Below, one piece after another: positions 27,381 through 36,701 of a stretch of DNA of 64,000 bases. The number at the start of each line of letters is the position of its first letter. Positions within the stretch are counted from its first letter, which is position 1. The notes below the pieces were generated by a model. That model saw only the letters and a list, made by a program, of their open reading frames with translations. It ran no database searches and was not told the DNA's origin. Position numbers and translations under genes: made by a program. Where the stretch lies: contig NZ_CP108430.1 of the NCBI RefSeq assembly GCF_041435335.1, positions 4,805,501 to 4,869,500 of the forward strand, given 5' to 3'. This DNA comes from Streptomyces sp. NBC_01283. Lineage in GTDB: Bacteria; Actinomycetota; Actinomycetes; Streptomycetales; Streptomycetaceae.

Positions 27381-29629
27381 TGACTCTGGACACCGTCAAG
27401 CACGCGGCGGAGACGCCCGACGTCAAGCTGCCCTGGGCCGAACTGGGCCTGAAGGAAGACGAGTACGCGCGCGTACGCGAGATCCTGGGCCGCCGTCCGA
27501 CCGGCGCCGAGCTCGCCATGTACTCCGTCATGTGGTCCGAGCACTGCTCGTACAAGAGCAGCAAGGTCCACCTGCGCCAGTTCGGCGAGAAGGCCCCCGA
27601 GAACGACGCGATGCTCGTCGGCATCGGTGAGAACGCCGGTGTCGTCGACGTCGGCAACGGCTACGCGGTCACCTTCAAGGTCGAGTCGCACAACCACCCC
27701 TCGTACGTCGAGCCCTACCAGGGCGCGGCCACCGGTGTCGGCGGCATCGTCCGCGACATCATCGCGATGGGCGCGCGCCCGGTCGCGGTCGTGGACCCGC
27801 TGCGGATGGGCGCCGCCGACCACCCCGACACGAAGCGTGTCCTTCCGGGTGTCGTCGCGGGCATCGGCGGCTACGGCAACTGCCTTGGCCTGCCGAACGT
27901 CGGCGGCGAGCTCGTCTTCGACGCCTGCTACCAGGGCAACCCGCTGGTCAACGCCGGTGCCATCGGCGTCATGCGGCACGAGGACATCCACCTCGCCAAG
28001 GCCTCCGGCCCCGGCAACAAGGTCATCCTCTACGGGGCCCGTACCGGCGGTGACGGCATCGGCGGCGCGTCGATCCTGGCGAGTGAGACCTTCGACGACA
28101 CGAAGCCGTCGAAGCGTCCGGCGGTCCAGGTCGGTGACCCCTTCCAGGAGAAGCTCCTCATCGAGTGCACCCTGGAGGCCTTCGCCGAGAAGCTGGTCGT
28201 CGGCATCCAGGACCTGGGCGCGGCCGGCCTCTCCTGCGCGACCTCCGAGCTGGCGTCCAACGGCTCCGGCGGCATGCGCGTCGAGCTCGACGACGTACCG
28301 CTGCGCGACTCCACGCTCACTCCCGAGGAAATCCTCATGAGTGAGTCGCAGGAGCGCATGTGCGCGGTCGTCGAGCCCGAGAAGGTCGAGCGCTTCCTCG
28401 CGATCTGCGAGAAGTGGGACGTCATCGCCACCGTCGTCGGTGAAGTGACGGACGGCGACCGGCTTGAGATCTTCTGGCACGGCGAGAAGATCGTCGACCT
28501 CGACCCGCGCACCGTCGCCCACGACGGCCCGGTCTACGAGCGCCCCTACGCCCGGCCGAAGTGGCAGGACGCCCTCCAGGCGGACGACGCCAACAAGCTT
28601 GCGCGTCCGGCGAGTCCGAAGGAACTGCGCGACCAGGTGCTCGCGGTCGTCGCGTCGCCGAACCAGGCCTCCAAGGCGTGGGTGACGGATCAGTACGACC
28701 GTTTCGTGCAGGGCAACACGGTGCTCGCGCAGCCCGAGGACTCCGGCATGGTCCGCATCGACGAGGAGACCGGCCTCGGTGTCGCCCTCGCCAACGACGG
28801 CAACGGCCGCTACTCGAAGCTCGACCCGTACGCGGGCGCGCAGCTGGCCCTGTCGGAGGCGTACCGCAACGTCGCCGCGACCGGCGCCCGGCCGCTCGCC
28901 GTCTCGGACTGCCTGAACTTCGGTTCGCCCGAGGACCCGGACGTGATGTGGCAGTTCGCCGAGACCACCCGCGGTCTCGCCGACGCCTGCCAGATCCTGG
29001 GCACCCCGGTGACCGGCGGCAACGTCTCGCTCTACAACCAGACGGGTGAGGCGGCGATCCACCCGACGCCCGTCGTCTCCGTCCTCGGTGTGATCGACGA
29101 CGTCGCGCGCCGCACGCCGATGGCGTTCGCCGAAGAGGGCCAGCTCCTCTACCTCCTCGGTGACACCACCGAGGAGTTCGGCGGCTCGGCCTGGTCGCAG
29201 GTCGTCCACGACCACCTCGGCGGGCTTCCCCCGAAGGTGGACCTGGAGCGCGAGCGGCTGCTCGCCGAGATCCTGATCTCGGGCTCGCGCGACGGCATGA
29301 TCGACGCCGCGCACGACCTCTCGGACGGCGGCCTCGCGCAGGCCGTCGCCGAGTCCTGCCTCCGCGGCGGGAAGGGCGCGCGCCTGGTCGTCCCGGACGG
29401 ACTCGACGCGTTCACCCTCCTGTTCAGCGAGTCGGCGGGGCGCGCGGTCGTGTCCGTTCCCCGCTCCGAGGAGCTGCGCTTCACCGACATGTGCGGGGCG
29501 CGCGGGCTTCCCGCGACGCGGATCGGTGTGGTCGACGGTGACGCCGTGGAGCTCCAGGGCGAGTTCACGCTGACGCTGGCCGAGATCCGCGAGGCGCACG
29601 AGGGGACCCTGCCGGGGCTCTTCGCCTGA
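27380..29629 (+). CDS. purL: FGAM synthase, large subunit PurL
   Basis: 749 residues, the small-PurL form that requires PurS and PurQ. AIRS-type fold with ATP motifs: [35 protein letters not shown]-like [12 protein letters not shown] and the second-half counterparts [20 protein letters not shown] and [13 protein letters not shown]. It overlaps purQ by one base. A long open antisense frame covers the whole gene and is a GC-bias artefact. Confidence 0.97.
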
Positions 29630-29644
29630 TCGACCCCCTCCGAC

Positions 29645-29677
29645 AGCCCCCGCCCGGACCAGGTCCGGGCGGGGGCT
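29645..29677 (+). terminator. terminator after purSQL
   Basis: A 16-bp inverted repeat AGCCCCCGCCCGGACC / GGTCCGGGCGGGGGCT, practically loop-closed at its tip, 15 bp after the purL stop. Confidence 0.85.
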
Positions 29678-29698
29678 TCGGCGTTTCCGGCCACCGAC

Positions 29699-29734
29699 TT
29701 GCACGAGATTACGTAATTACGTAATCTCCCACTC
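29699..29734 (+). promoter_or_regulatory. probable leaderless promoter overlapped by a 24-bp palindromic operator
   Basis: TTGCAC (29699-29704), a 17-bp spacer and TAATCT (29722-29727) fit a vegetative sigma promoter, with the expected start of transcription at or beside the ATG at 29735. Positions 29705-29728 are a perfect 24-bp palindrome composed of two tandem TTACGTAA octamers with GAGA/TCTC flanks, covering the spacer and the -10 box. This is ideal placement for an autorepressor. Confidence 0.75.
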
Positions 29735-30241
29735 ATGGATCTGGAAGAGCGCGTCGCCGAGCTCGAACGGCGCATGGCGGAGCTGGAGAGCGCGGGCCCG
29801 GCCGCGCCCGCCGTGGGAGAGGGTGACTTCTGGGCCCTCGACGCGCTGAAGGCACGGCACCCGGTGTCCGACGACGCGGACGGCGCCGTCATGTTCACCG
29901 GCTCGGTGCGCGTGCCGACGGGGCATCGCTACGAGTGGCAGTACGGGCTGCTCACCGAGACGGTGTTCGAGGGCGACTGGGCGGAGACGGCGGAGTCGTT
30001 CGCCGCGCTCGGCCATCCCGTGCGGCTGCGGCTGCTGCGGGAGATCCTCGGCGGTCTGCGCACCGCCGCCGATCTCGCCGCGCTCGACGACGTCGGCACG
30101 ACGGGCCAGATCTACCACCACCTGCGCCAACTGACCGGCGCGGGCTGGCTGCACACCACGGAGCGCGGCCGGTACGAGGTTCCTGCCGGACGGGTGGTGC
30201 CGCTGCTCGTGGTGCTCACGGCCGCGCGCCCCGTGACCTGA
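29735..30241 (+). CDS. ArsR-like winged-helix regulator
   Basis: 168 residues starting at ATG 29735 directly behind the promoter. A short N-terminal coiled coil (LEERVAELERRMAELES) is followed by a winged-helix domain in the second half: FAALGHPVRLRLLREILGG, then LDDVGTTGQIYHHLRQLTGAGWLH. No metal-binding Cys pair is visible, so it is not a classical metal sensor. It presumably binds the palindrome over its own promoter and may control the M23 gene 24 bp downstream. Confidence 0.82.
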   Translation: MDLEERVAELERRMAELESAGPAAPAVGEGDFWALDALKARHPVSDDADGAVMFTGSVRVPTGHRYEWQYGLLTETVFEGDWAETAESFAALGHPVRLRLLREILGGLRTAADLAALDDVGTTGQIYHHLRQLTGAGWLHTTERGRYEVPAGRVVPLLVVLTAARPVT

Positions 30242-30265
30242 ACTGCTATGTACCAGGGGGAAGTC

Positions 30266-31105
30266 ATGTCCGTAGACCGACGCAAGGCTGTCGCGCTCGT
30301 CCAGCATGGGCTGTGGGTGGTCTTCTTCGTCCAGGTCACCGTCGGGTTCTTCGTGGACCTGCCCTACAACTACTGGCTGAGCTGGCTGCCCGCGCTCGGC
30401 GCGATCGCCATCAGCCTGGTGGCCTCCCGCTCCGCCCGGCACGCGATAGCGGCGCAGCCCCCGGCCCCGGTCGAGGTCGCGGCGCCGGTCGCCGGCCGCT
30501 GGTCCGCCATCAACAGCCCCGCCGACAAGGTGCCGAGCCACGGCACGCACCACCTCGGGCAGACCTACGCCATCGACATCGCGGCCGAGCCGGAGGAAGG
30601 GCCGAAGCGCCCGGCCCCGGTGTGGTTCTGGCCCGTCGCCCACCGCAACCAGGCCTACCCCGCCTTCGGGGCGCCGCTGCACGCGGTGGCCGACGCCACC
30701 GTCGTGCACGCCGAGGACGGCCAGCGCGACCACCTCAGCCGCAGCTCCCTGGCCGGGGTCCTGTACTTCTGGCTGATCGAGGGCGTCGGCCGGACCATCG
30801 GCGGAACCCGCCGCGTCGTCGGCAACCACATCGTCCTCGACCTCGGTGAGGGGACGTACGCCATGTACGCGCACGTCCAGCGCGGCTCGCTCGCCGTCCG
30901 CACGGGGGACAAGGTGGCGGACGGGCAGATCCTCGCCCGCTGCGGCAACTCCGGCAACTCCACCGAACCCCACGTGCACTTCCAGCTCATGGACGGCCCC
31001 GACCTGGACACCGCGCGCGGTGTGGCGTTCCGCTGGCGGGGCATCGGGGTGCCCGCCAACGGTGAGACGTTCACGGTGCGGGAAGAGGCCACCCCGGTAC
31101 CGTGA
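30266..31105 (+). CDS. M23-family peptidase (membrane-linked)
   Basis: 279 residues from ATG 30266 (GGGGGAAGTC precedes; ATG 30248 is too early). Two N-terminal membrane helices are present (HGLWVVFFVQVTVGFFV and WLPALGAIAISLVA). The lysostaphin-type domain follows: SHGTHHLGQTYAIDI (first zinc His and Asp), LGEGTYAMYAHVQ, GNSGNSTEPHVHFQL (H-x-H). Such enzymes cut peptidoglycan crossbridges or peptide stems, or act as inactive activators; here the metal residues look complete. It sits between the ArsR-like and TetR genes. Confidence 0.85.
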   Translation: MSVDRRKAVALVQHGLWVVFFVQVTVGFFVDLPYNYWLSWLPALGAIAISLVASRSARHAIAAQPPAPVEVAAPVAGRWSAINSPADKVPSHGTHHLGQTYAIDIAAEPEEGPKRPAPVWFWPVAHRNQAYPAFGAPLHAVADATVVHAEDGQRDHLSRSSLAGVLYFWLIEGVGRTIGGTRRVVGNHIVLDLGEGTYAMYAHVQRGSLAVRTGDKVADGQILARCGNSGNSTEPHVHFQLMDGPDLDTARGVAFRWRGIGVPANGETFTVREEATPVP

Positions 31106-31110
31106 CCTGC

Positions 31111-31749
31111 ATGACTGAGGAGCTGGGGCTGCGCGCGCGCAAGAAGAAGCAGACCGCGTCGCGGATCTGGCGGGTCGCGGTGGACCTCTGCTCCGAGCGG
31201 GGCTTCGATCATGTCTCCGTGGCGGAGATCGCCGAGGCGGCCGAGGTGTCGAAGATGACCGTCTTCAACTACTTCGGCACCAAGGAAGGCGCGATCGTCA
31301 GCCCCATGGAGGAGCACGTCGGCGACCCGGCCCGCGCGGTGCGCGAGCGGCGGCCCGGCGAGTCCGCGGTCGCCGCGATGCGCGGGCAGTTCCTGGCGCA
31401 GATCGCCGGGCGCGATCCGTCGATCGGCCTCAGCGGCGACCCGCGTGCCCTCAAGGTGCGCCAGCTCATCAGCGAGACCCCGACCCTCGCGCACCGCATG
31501 GTGATCTTCCACATGCGCAGCGTCCAGCTCCTCGCGGACGCCCTCGCCGAGGAGACGGGCGACATGCTCCTCGCGCGGGTCGCCGCCTCCCAGCTGATCG
31601 GCGCCCGGAACGCGCTCATCGTCGACAACCACCAGCGCACCCTCCTCGGCGACCCGCTCGACGAGATCGCCAAGGACTGCGCGGAGGCCACCGAGCGGGT
31701 CTTCGGCCAGGTGGAAAAGGGTCTCCAGGGGTACCCCGGGAAGAATTAG
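31111..31749 (+). CDS. TetR family transcriptional regulator
   Basis: 212 residues from ATG 31111; an in-frame GTG at 31102 overlaps the end of the M23 gene. HTH: HVSVAEIAEAAEVSKMTVFN followed by YFGTKEGAI. The C-terminal helical domain is variable and its ligand unknown. It is six to nine bases from the preceding gene and nine from the following one, so the three likely form one transcript. Confidence 0.9.
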   Translation: MTEELGLRARKKKQTASRIWRVAVDLCSERGFDHVSVAEIAEAAEVSKMTVFNYFGTKEGAIVSPMEEHVGDPARAVRERRPGESAVAAMRGQFLAQIAGRDPSIGLSGDPRALKVRQLISETPTLAHRMVIFHMRSVQLLADALAEETGDMLLARVAASQLIGARNALIVDNHQRTLLGDPLDEIAKDCAEATERVFGQVEKGLQGYPGKN

Positions 31750-31758
31750 GCTCGGCCC

Positions 31759-32553
31759 ATGCCTCCGGCCAAGAAGCGCACGCGTGCGTACGACCCCGCC
31801 AAGATCCGCACCGCCGTGCTCGCCCAGTTCGGGAACGTACGGGAAGCGGTCGCCGCCCTGGAGCCCGCGCAGCTCGACCTGCCGACCCGGCTCGGCGGCT
31901 GGACCGTCCGCGAGCTGGCCGCACACCTCATGACGGCGCTCGGCGGCGCCACCCGGTTCCTGGCCATGCCGGAGCCCCCGGCACGCGAAGTGGCCCTGCT
32001 GGAATGGCCGTTCGCCACCGCGTCGGCCGCGGCGCAGGTCGACGAGGCGGCGCGGGCGTCCGCCGCGCAGGAGGACCTGGACGCGCTGTACACACAGACG
32101 CTCGCCGGCTTCGAGGCAGCGCTGCCCGACATCACGCAGGGGCGGCTGATGCCGACCCGGTTCGGCGCGATGACCCTCGACGACTTCCTGGTCACCCGCA
32201 CCGTCGAACTCATCGTCCACACCGACGACCTGAACGACGCGGTGCCTGATCTGGGCATCCCGTACGACCGTCAGGCCCTGGCCGCCTGCACCCGGCTGCT
32301 CGCCGACGCCCTCGCGGTGAAGGCGCCCGGCGGCGCCGTCGAGGTCAGGATCCCGCCGTTCGCCGTGGTCCAGTGCGTGCAGGGCCCCCGGCACACCCGA
32401 GGCACCCCGCCGAACGTCGTCGAGACCGACCCGCTGACCTGGATCCGCCTCGCGACCGGGCGCACGGACTGGAAGACGGCGCTCGACGCGGCGAGGGTCA
32501 GTGCGAGCGGGGAGCGGGCCGACCTGGCGGAGCTGCTGCCGGTGATGAGCTAG
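31759..32553 (+). CDS. DinB/maleylpyruvate-isomerase-type protein with sterol-carrier-like C-terminus
   Basis: 264 residues. An N-terminal four-helix domain of the TIGR03083 type (LDLPTRLGGWTVRELAAHLM with metal-type His) is followed by VELIVHTDDLNDAV and a C-terminal sterol-carrier-like segment (WIRLATGRTDWKTALDAARV). In actinobacteria these proteins are often mycothiol-dependent enzymes; the specific reaction here is unknown. The basic start PPAKKRTRAYDPAKIR is typical of streptomycete versions. Confidence 0.78.
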   Translation: MPPAKKRTRAYDPAKIRTAVLAQFGNVREAVAALEPAQLDLPTRLGGWTVRELAAHLMTALGGATRFLAMPEPPAREVALLEWPFATASAAAQVDEAARASAAQEDLDALYTQTLAGFEAALPDITQGRLMPTRFGAMTLDDFLVTRTVELIVHTDDLNDAVPDLGIPYDRQALAACTRLLADALAVKAPGGAVEVRIPPFAVVQCVQGPRHTRGTPPNVVETDPLTWIRLATGRTDWKTALDAARVSASGERADLAELLPVMS

Positions 32554-32661
32554 CCGGTCGATCTCGGCGGCCCCGTCTCGCGGGGTCCGTCTCGGCGGGC
32601 CGGAGGGCCGTTTCGGCCGGGGGAAGGGAACCAGATCCGCCACTTCCTCCGTCACACCGCC

Positions 32662-33477
32662 ATGCAGACGCAACGACTGACTCCGACCGTCATGGCCCTG
32701 GCCGCCGCGGGCATGCTCACCGCGTGCGGCACCGAGACCGGCTCGGGCAGCGGGTCCGTCGGGTCCCGACCGGCCATCACCGGCGTCCACTGGAGCGTCG
32801 AGAGCCTCACGGTGAACGGCAAGAAACAGCAGGCCCCGGCCGACGCCCACGTCGAGATCAACGACAAGGGCAAGGCCGAGGGCAACTACGGATGCAACGG
32901 CTTCACGGCCGACGCGTCGGTGGACGGCGACACCGTCGGCTTCGAGAACGCCGTCTCCACCAAGAGGGCCTGCGCGAAGCGGGACGCACAGGACTTCGAG
33001 AACACCTTCAAGCAGGCCCTCGGCAACGGCGACCTGAAGGCCGCGGTGGACGGCGACAAGCTGACGCTCACCACGGGCAAGGGAGACAGCGTGGCCCTCA
33101 CCTCGGAGCCGGACGCCCCGCTGACGGGCACCAAGTGGAACGTGAACGCCGTCGGCGACGGCAAGGTCTCGGCGTCCCTGCCGAAGGAGGTCGAGGGCAA
33201 GGCCCATCTGACCTTCGGCAAGGACGGCACGGTCCGCGGCAACCTCGGCTGCAACAACGTCACGGCCAAGGCCGAGGTGAAGGACGGGACCATCACCCTG
33301 GGCGCCCCGCGGAGCACCCGGATGATGTGCGAGGGAGCCGCGGGCGACACCGAGAAGAAGCTGCTCAAGCTGTTCGACGGCAAGGTGAGCTACGAGCTGA
33401 GCCACGGCGGGCTCTCGCTCACCGCCGCCGACGGCACGGTCGTCAGCGCGAACGCCGCCGACCCGAAGGGGAAGTAG
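32662..33477 (+). CDS. META-domain lipoprotein (HslJ-like)
   Basis: 271 residues with a lipoprotein signal: hydrophobic core MALAAAGM and lipobox LTAC with Cys22. Two tandem META domains follow, each beginning TG-x-x-W and containing GCN (YGCNGF; LGCNNV). META proteins such as HslJ are envelope stress proteins of uncertain mechanism. It overlaps the convergent metalloprotease gene by 35 bp at their 3' ends. Confidence 0.88.
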   Translation: MQTQRLTPTVMALAAAGMLTACGTETGSGSGSVGSRPAITGVHWSVESLTVNGKKQQAPADAHVEINDKGKAEGNYGCNGFTADASVDGDTVGFENAVSTKRACAKRDAQDFENTFKQALGNGDLKAAVDGDKLTLTTGKGDSVALTSEPDAPLTGTKWNVNAVGDGKVSASLPKEVEGKAHLTFGKDGTVRGNLGCNNVTAKAEVKDGTITLGAPRSTRMMCEGAAGDTEKKLLKLFDGKVSYELSHGGLSLTAADGTVVSANAADPKGK

Positions 33478-34771
33478 GGGCGACGCGGCGGGTGCGGGAC
33501 TTCAGCAGGAACGCGCCGCCGAAGGCGAGCAGCAGGCCGCCGCCGACCGAGTAGGCGAGCGTGGTGTCCGAGTCGCCGCCGGTCTCGGCCAGTTCGGTGG
33601 AACCACCGGCGGGGCGCGCCGCGTTGGGGGCTTCCTCGGGTTCGTCCTCGGTGGTCGCGCCTTGCGTGTCCTTCGCGGGCTCGGCCGCCTTGGAGGGCGC
33701 CGCCACCCCGTCCAGGCTCACCCGCACCGTCGCCGCGTCGGCCCCGGCCTTCACGACCTTGACCTCGACCTTCCGTGCCTCGTCCGTGAGCGTCGTGCCC
33801 GCCTTGAGGGCGTCCACGTCGGCCGGTGCGTCGCTGTCGTCCCCGTCGGCGTCCGGCGTCGGGTCGATGAACGCCGACTTCGCGTAGTCCTTGCCCGGCA
33901 CCCGGTAGGCGTGCACGCCCTGGATCCCGCCGTCGACGGTGCCGGACTCGTGCCGCAGCTCCACGACCAGGCGGTCGTCGCCCAGCGGGATGTCGAGCGC
34001 ACGGACCCCGCCGCCGCTCCCGTACAGCGGACGCAGGTCGTACGTGCCGGATGTGCCGACCTTCGCGACCTCGCCGCCCGTGAGCCACTTGTTGTGCAGC
34101 AGCTCGGGCGAGGTGAGGCCGGCCTCCCAACCGCCGCCGCCCATCGGGGTCTTGTGGCTGGTGCCGTCCTCCTCGCAGCCCTCGCCGAGGTCGCCGTCAG
34201 GGCAACGCAGCCGCATGTGGTGGCTGTAGCCGAAGTTGTGGCCGAACTCGTGGACCAGGGCCGTCATCGACATCTTGCCGTCGGCGCCGACGGGCATCCA
34301 GGTGGTGCCGCCGCCGACGGTGCCGAGCGCGAGCCAGTCGCAGCCCGCCCTCTCCGAGGGGAAGACGAGCGACAGGTGGTCGTAGCTGTCCTCGGGGACG
34401 CCCTCCGCGGCGAGCGCCTTCCGCGTCAGGTCGTTGATCTTGCCGGTGTCGCAGCCGGTGGCCGCGAGATCGATGTCCACGGGCCCGGTGACGCCGTCGC
34501 CCTCGGCGGCCTTGAAGGTGGTCGCGCCTCCGGTGACCTCGTTGTAGTACGAGGTGAGGGAGCCGCTGCCGCCGAAGTAGTTGTCCTTCAGGGCCGTTTC
34601 GAGCGTGCCCGCGTCCGGGATCCGGCTGTCCGTGAAGTTCACCATGGCGACCTGTACGCGCCGCTCCGGCTCGTCGGCGGCGGGCGCGGGCGCGGCGGAA
34701 ACGGCGGTCAGGGCGGCGGCTGCGGCGGCCACCGCGGCCGGTACGAGGCAGAGGCGCGGGGACGGTTTCAT
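33443..34771 (-). CDS. secreted metzincin-type metalloprotease with sortase (LAETG) anchor
   Basis: 442 residues. A Sec signal (Ala-rich, cleavage near AAPAPA) leads into a domain with HEFGHNFGYSHH (zinc ligands His174, His178, His184; Glu175 general base), the H-E-x-x-H-x-x-G-x-x-H pattern of metzincins. A beta-rich domain and an acidic, Thr/Pro-rich stalk follow. The tail carries LAETG at 394-398, a hydrophobic helix and an Arg-rich end, the signal recognised by class E sortases of streptomycetes. It should be displayed on the cell wall. Substrate unknown. Confidence 0.87.
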   Translation of the reverse strand: MKPSPRLCLVPAAVAAAAAALTAVSAAPAPAADEPERRVQVAMVNFTDSRIPDAGTLETALKDNYFGGSGSLTSYYNEVTGGATTFKAAEGDGVTGPVDIDLAATGCDTGKINDLTRKALAAEGVPEDSYDHLSLVFPSERAGCDWLALGTVGGGTTWMPVGADGKMSMTALVHEFGHNFGYSHHMRLRCPDGDLGEGCEEDGTSHKTPMGGGGWEAGLTSPELLHNKWLTGGEVAKVGTSGTYDLRPLYGSGGGVRALDIPLGDDRLVVELRHESGTVDGGIQGVHAYRVPGKDYAKSAFIDPTPDADGDDSDAPADVDALKAGTTLTDEARKVEVKVVKAGADAATVRVSLDGVAAPSKAAEPAKDTQGATTEDEPEEAPNAARPAGGSTELAETGGDSDTTLAYSVGGGLLLAFGGAFLLKSRTRRVAPTSPSGRRRSR

Positions 34772-34930
34772 GGGGGACCTTCCGGGTGGGAGTGCGCGCG
34801 GGCCTGATGATCAACTCGGGTGCGCGCCAGGCACGCTAGCGATCACTTCGGCCCGCGCGAACCCCTGGGAAGGCTTCTTAGGCCGCGCTTAAGGCTCAGT
34901 TCAGGCAGCCGGGTCCCCGCGAAGCCCAGG

Positions 34931-36349
34931 TCACGCGCCCGGGTACGGCAGCAGCCCCTTGTCCGTCTTCTCCCAGGCCGCCTTCAGCTCGGCGAGCAGC
35001 TTCGGCTCGTCCGGCGCCCGGTCGGCCTGCTCGCGCTGATCCGCCGCGAGGTTGAAGAGCTGGTCCTTGCCGCCCTTGCCCCGGTAGTACTTCCACTGCC
35101 CGCGCCGCAGCGCCCGCTCCCCGCGCACCCGCCAGAACAGCTCCCGCTCGGCGAGCTCCTCGCCCTTGAGGAGGTAGGGCGCGAGGCTGGTCCCGTCCAG
35201 CTCGTACGCGGGGTTCGGCCTCGCACCGCCGATCTCCAGGAGCGTCGCCGTCCAGTCCGGGGTGAACACGGGCTCGTGGCTGACCTGCCCGCCGTCGAGC
35301 CGCGCGGGCCAGCGCACGATGGTCGGCACACGGATGCCGCCCTCCTGGAGCGAGGCCTTGTTGCCCGACAGGGGCCAGTTGTACGAGAAGCGCTCACCGC
35401 CGTTGTCCGAGGCGAAGAAGACGAGGGTGTCCCGCTCCTGCCCGGACTTCTTCAGGGCCTTCAGAACCTCACCGACCGACCGGTCCAGGTCCTGCACCAT
35501 CTCCGTGTACTTCTCGACGGAGCCGCCGTCCTGATGCCAGAGCGCACCCTTCTCGCCCGCCTTGATCCGCCGTACGATCTCGGCGCTCTCCTCCTTGTCG
35601 CCGTCCGCTATCCAGGGCCAGTGCGGGGTGGTGAAGTTCAGGTTGAGCAGCCACGGCTTGTCGCCGTGGTCCCGCTGGACGTACTCGCTCGCCCGCTCGG
35701 TCAGGATGCGCGTGTAGTAGCGCAGGTCCTTGTACTCGGCGTCGCCCTCGTAGAGGTCGTACTCACCGCCGAGCCCGAGCTTGGAGTAGTACTCCAGGGC
35801 GCCGCCGAAGTTCCCGAAGAACTCGTCCCAGCCCGATCGGGTCGGCGAGTAGTCCGGCAGGTAACCGCAGTGCCACTTGCCGATGAGCGCGGTCGCGTAC
35901 CCGGCGTCCCGCAGCAGCGAGGCCAGCGTCGGATGCGTCGGTTCGAGGCCGACGGACTTGTCCGCGATCGGCTCCGCGAGCCCGCCCTTCGTACGCCCGG
36001 GGAAGCGCCCCGTGTAGAGGCTGAAGCGGGTCGGCGAGCAGGTCGCGGACCCGGAGTAGGCGTCGGTGAACCGCACGCCCTGGCGCGCGAGGCGGTCCAG
36101 GTTCGGGGTCTTGATGTGCGGCGACCCGTAGGAGGAGAGGTCCGCCCAGCCCAGGTCGTCGCCGAGGATGAAGAGGATGTTCGGCCGCTTGGCGCTCCGG
36201 CCCGGGGCGGCGCGGAAGGGCCGCTCCCGGGCCTCGGCGGCAGCGGGCAGACCCACCGCGGCGGCGGCACCGGCACCCACGGCACCGGTGAAGGCACGTC
36301 GGGACAGAGCGGACTTTTCGTACGAGGACGAGGGCGAGGACGAGGGCAT
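34931..36349 (-). CDS. Tat-exported arylsulfatase-type sulfatase
   Basis: 472 residues from ATG 36349 (AGGAG eight bases upstream). The twin-arginine signal is SRRAFTGAVGAGAAAAVG. The catalytic domain begins NILFILGDDLGWADLSSYGS (metal Asp pair), and the sulfatase motif is ATCSPTRFSLYTGR, with Cys104 in C-x-P-x-R to be converted to formylglycine. Downstream are GKWHCGY and FFASDNGGE (metal Asp/Asn). Folding and Cys modification before Tat export would need a cytoplasmic formylglycine-generating enzyme, not in this window. Confidence 0.92.
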   Translation of the reverse strand: MPSSSPSSSYEKSALSRRAFTGAVGAGAAAAVGLPAAAEARERPFRAAPGRSAKRPNILFILGDDLGWADLSSYGSPHIKTPNLDRLARQGVRFTDAYSGSATCSPTRFSLYTGRFPGRTKGGLAEPIADKSVGLEPTHPTLASLLRDAGYATALIGKWHCGYLPDYSPTRSGWDEFFGNFGGALEYYSKLGLGGEYDLYEGDAEYKDLRYYTRILTERASEYVQRDHGDKPWLLNLNFTTPHWPWIADGDKEESAEIVRRIKAGEKGALWHQDGGSVEKYTEMVQDLDRSVGEVLKALKKSGQERDTLVFFASDNGGERFSYNWPLSGNKASLQEGGIRVPTIVRWPARLDGGQVSHEPVFTPDWTATLLEIGGARPNPAYELDGTSLAPYLLKGEELAERELFWRVRGERALRRGQWKYYRGKGGKDQLFNLAADQREQADRAPDEPKLLAELKAAWEKTDKGLLPYPGA

Positions 36350-36701
36350 GGCGGCGCTCCTGAACGGGGCACGGCGCGGCAGCGGCTCGTACCCGGAGTC
36401 GGGAAAAGTGAGACGGAGAGTGAGTTCAGGCAGCGCTGCGACAGATGGCGCTCGCGACACGGACCAGGTCGACGTGGCGGCGCTCCACAAGGGTGACCGA
36501 AGGGTCACCGAGGGGTTGCAGGGGCATGGACCAGGAGCTTCATGGGCCCCGCCCGCCCCTGTCAACGCTCGTGCTCACCTGTTCACAAGGGCTTCGTACT
36601 CCGCGTACGCACGGGGAGTCCACCGGGGCCGCGCTCACGCTCCGTGCGGGGTCCGTATCCCCAATTCGGACCAGTGGTCGATCTCGCCTACACTCGATGT
36701 C
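36350..36701. other. divergent intergenic region sulfatase/purF
   Basis: 352 bp between divergent starts. It holds no gene I can support; the purF frame is open through it by chance. Promoters for both genes must lie here, but no convincing -35/-10 pair or PurR-type palindrome was seen. Confidence 0.6.

Noticed and set aside
30655..33405. 916-residue open frame antisense to the M23-META region
   Set aside because: It spans four well-supported genes on the other strand and has shadow composition.
36168..36701. N-terminal extension of PurF
   Set aside because: The open frame upstream of GTG 36702 overlaps the start of the sulfatase gene and lacks similarity; the catalytic Cys needs a short propeptide only.
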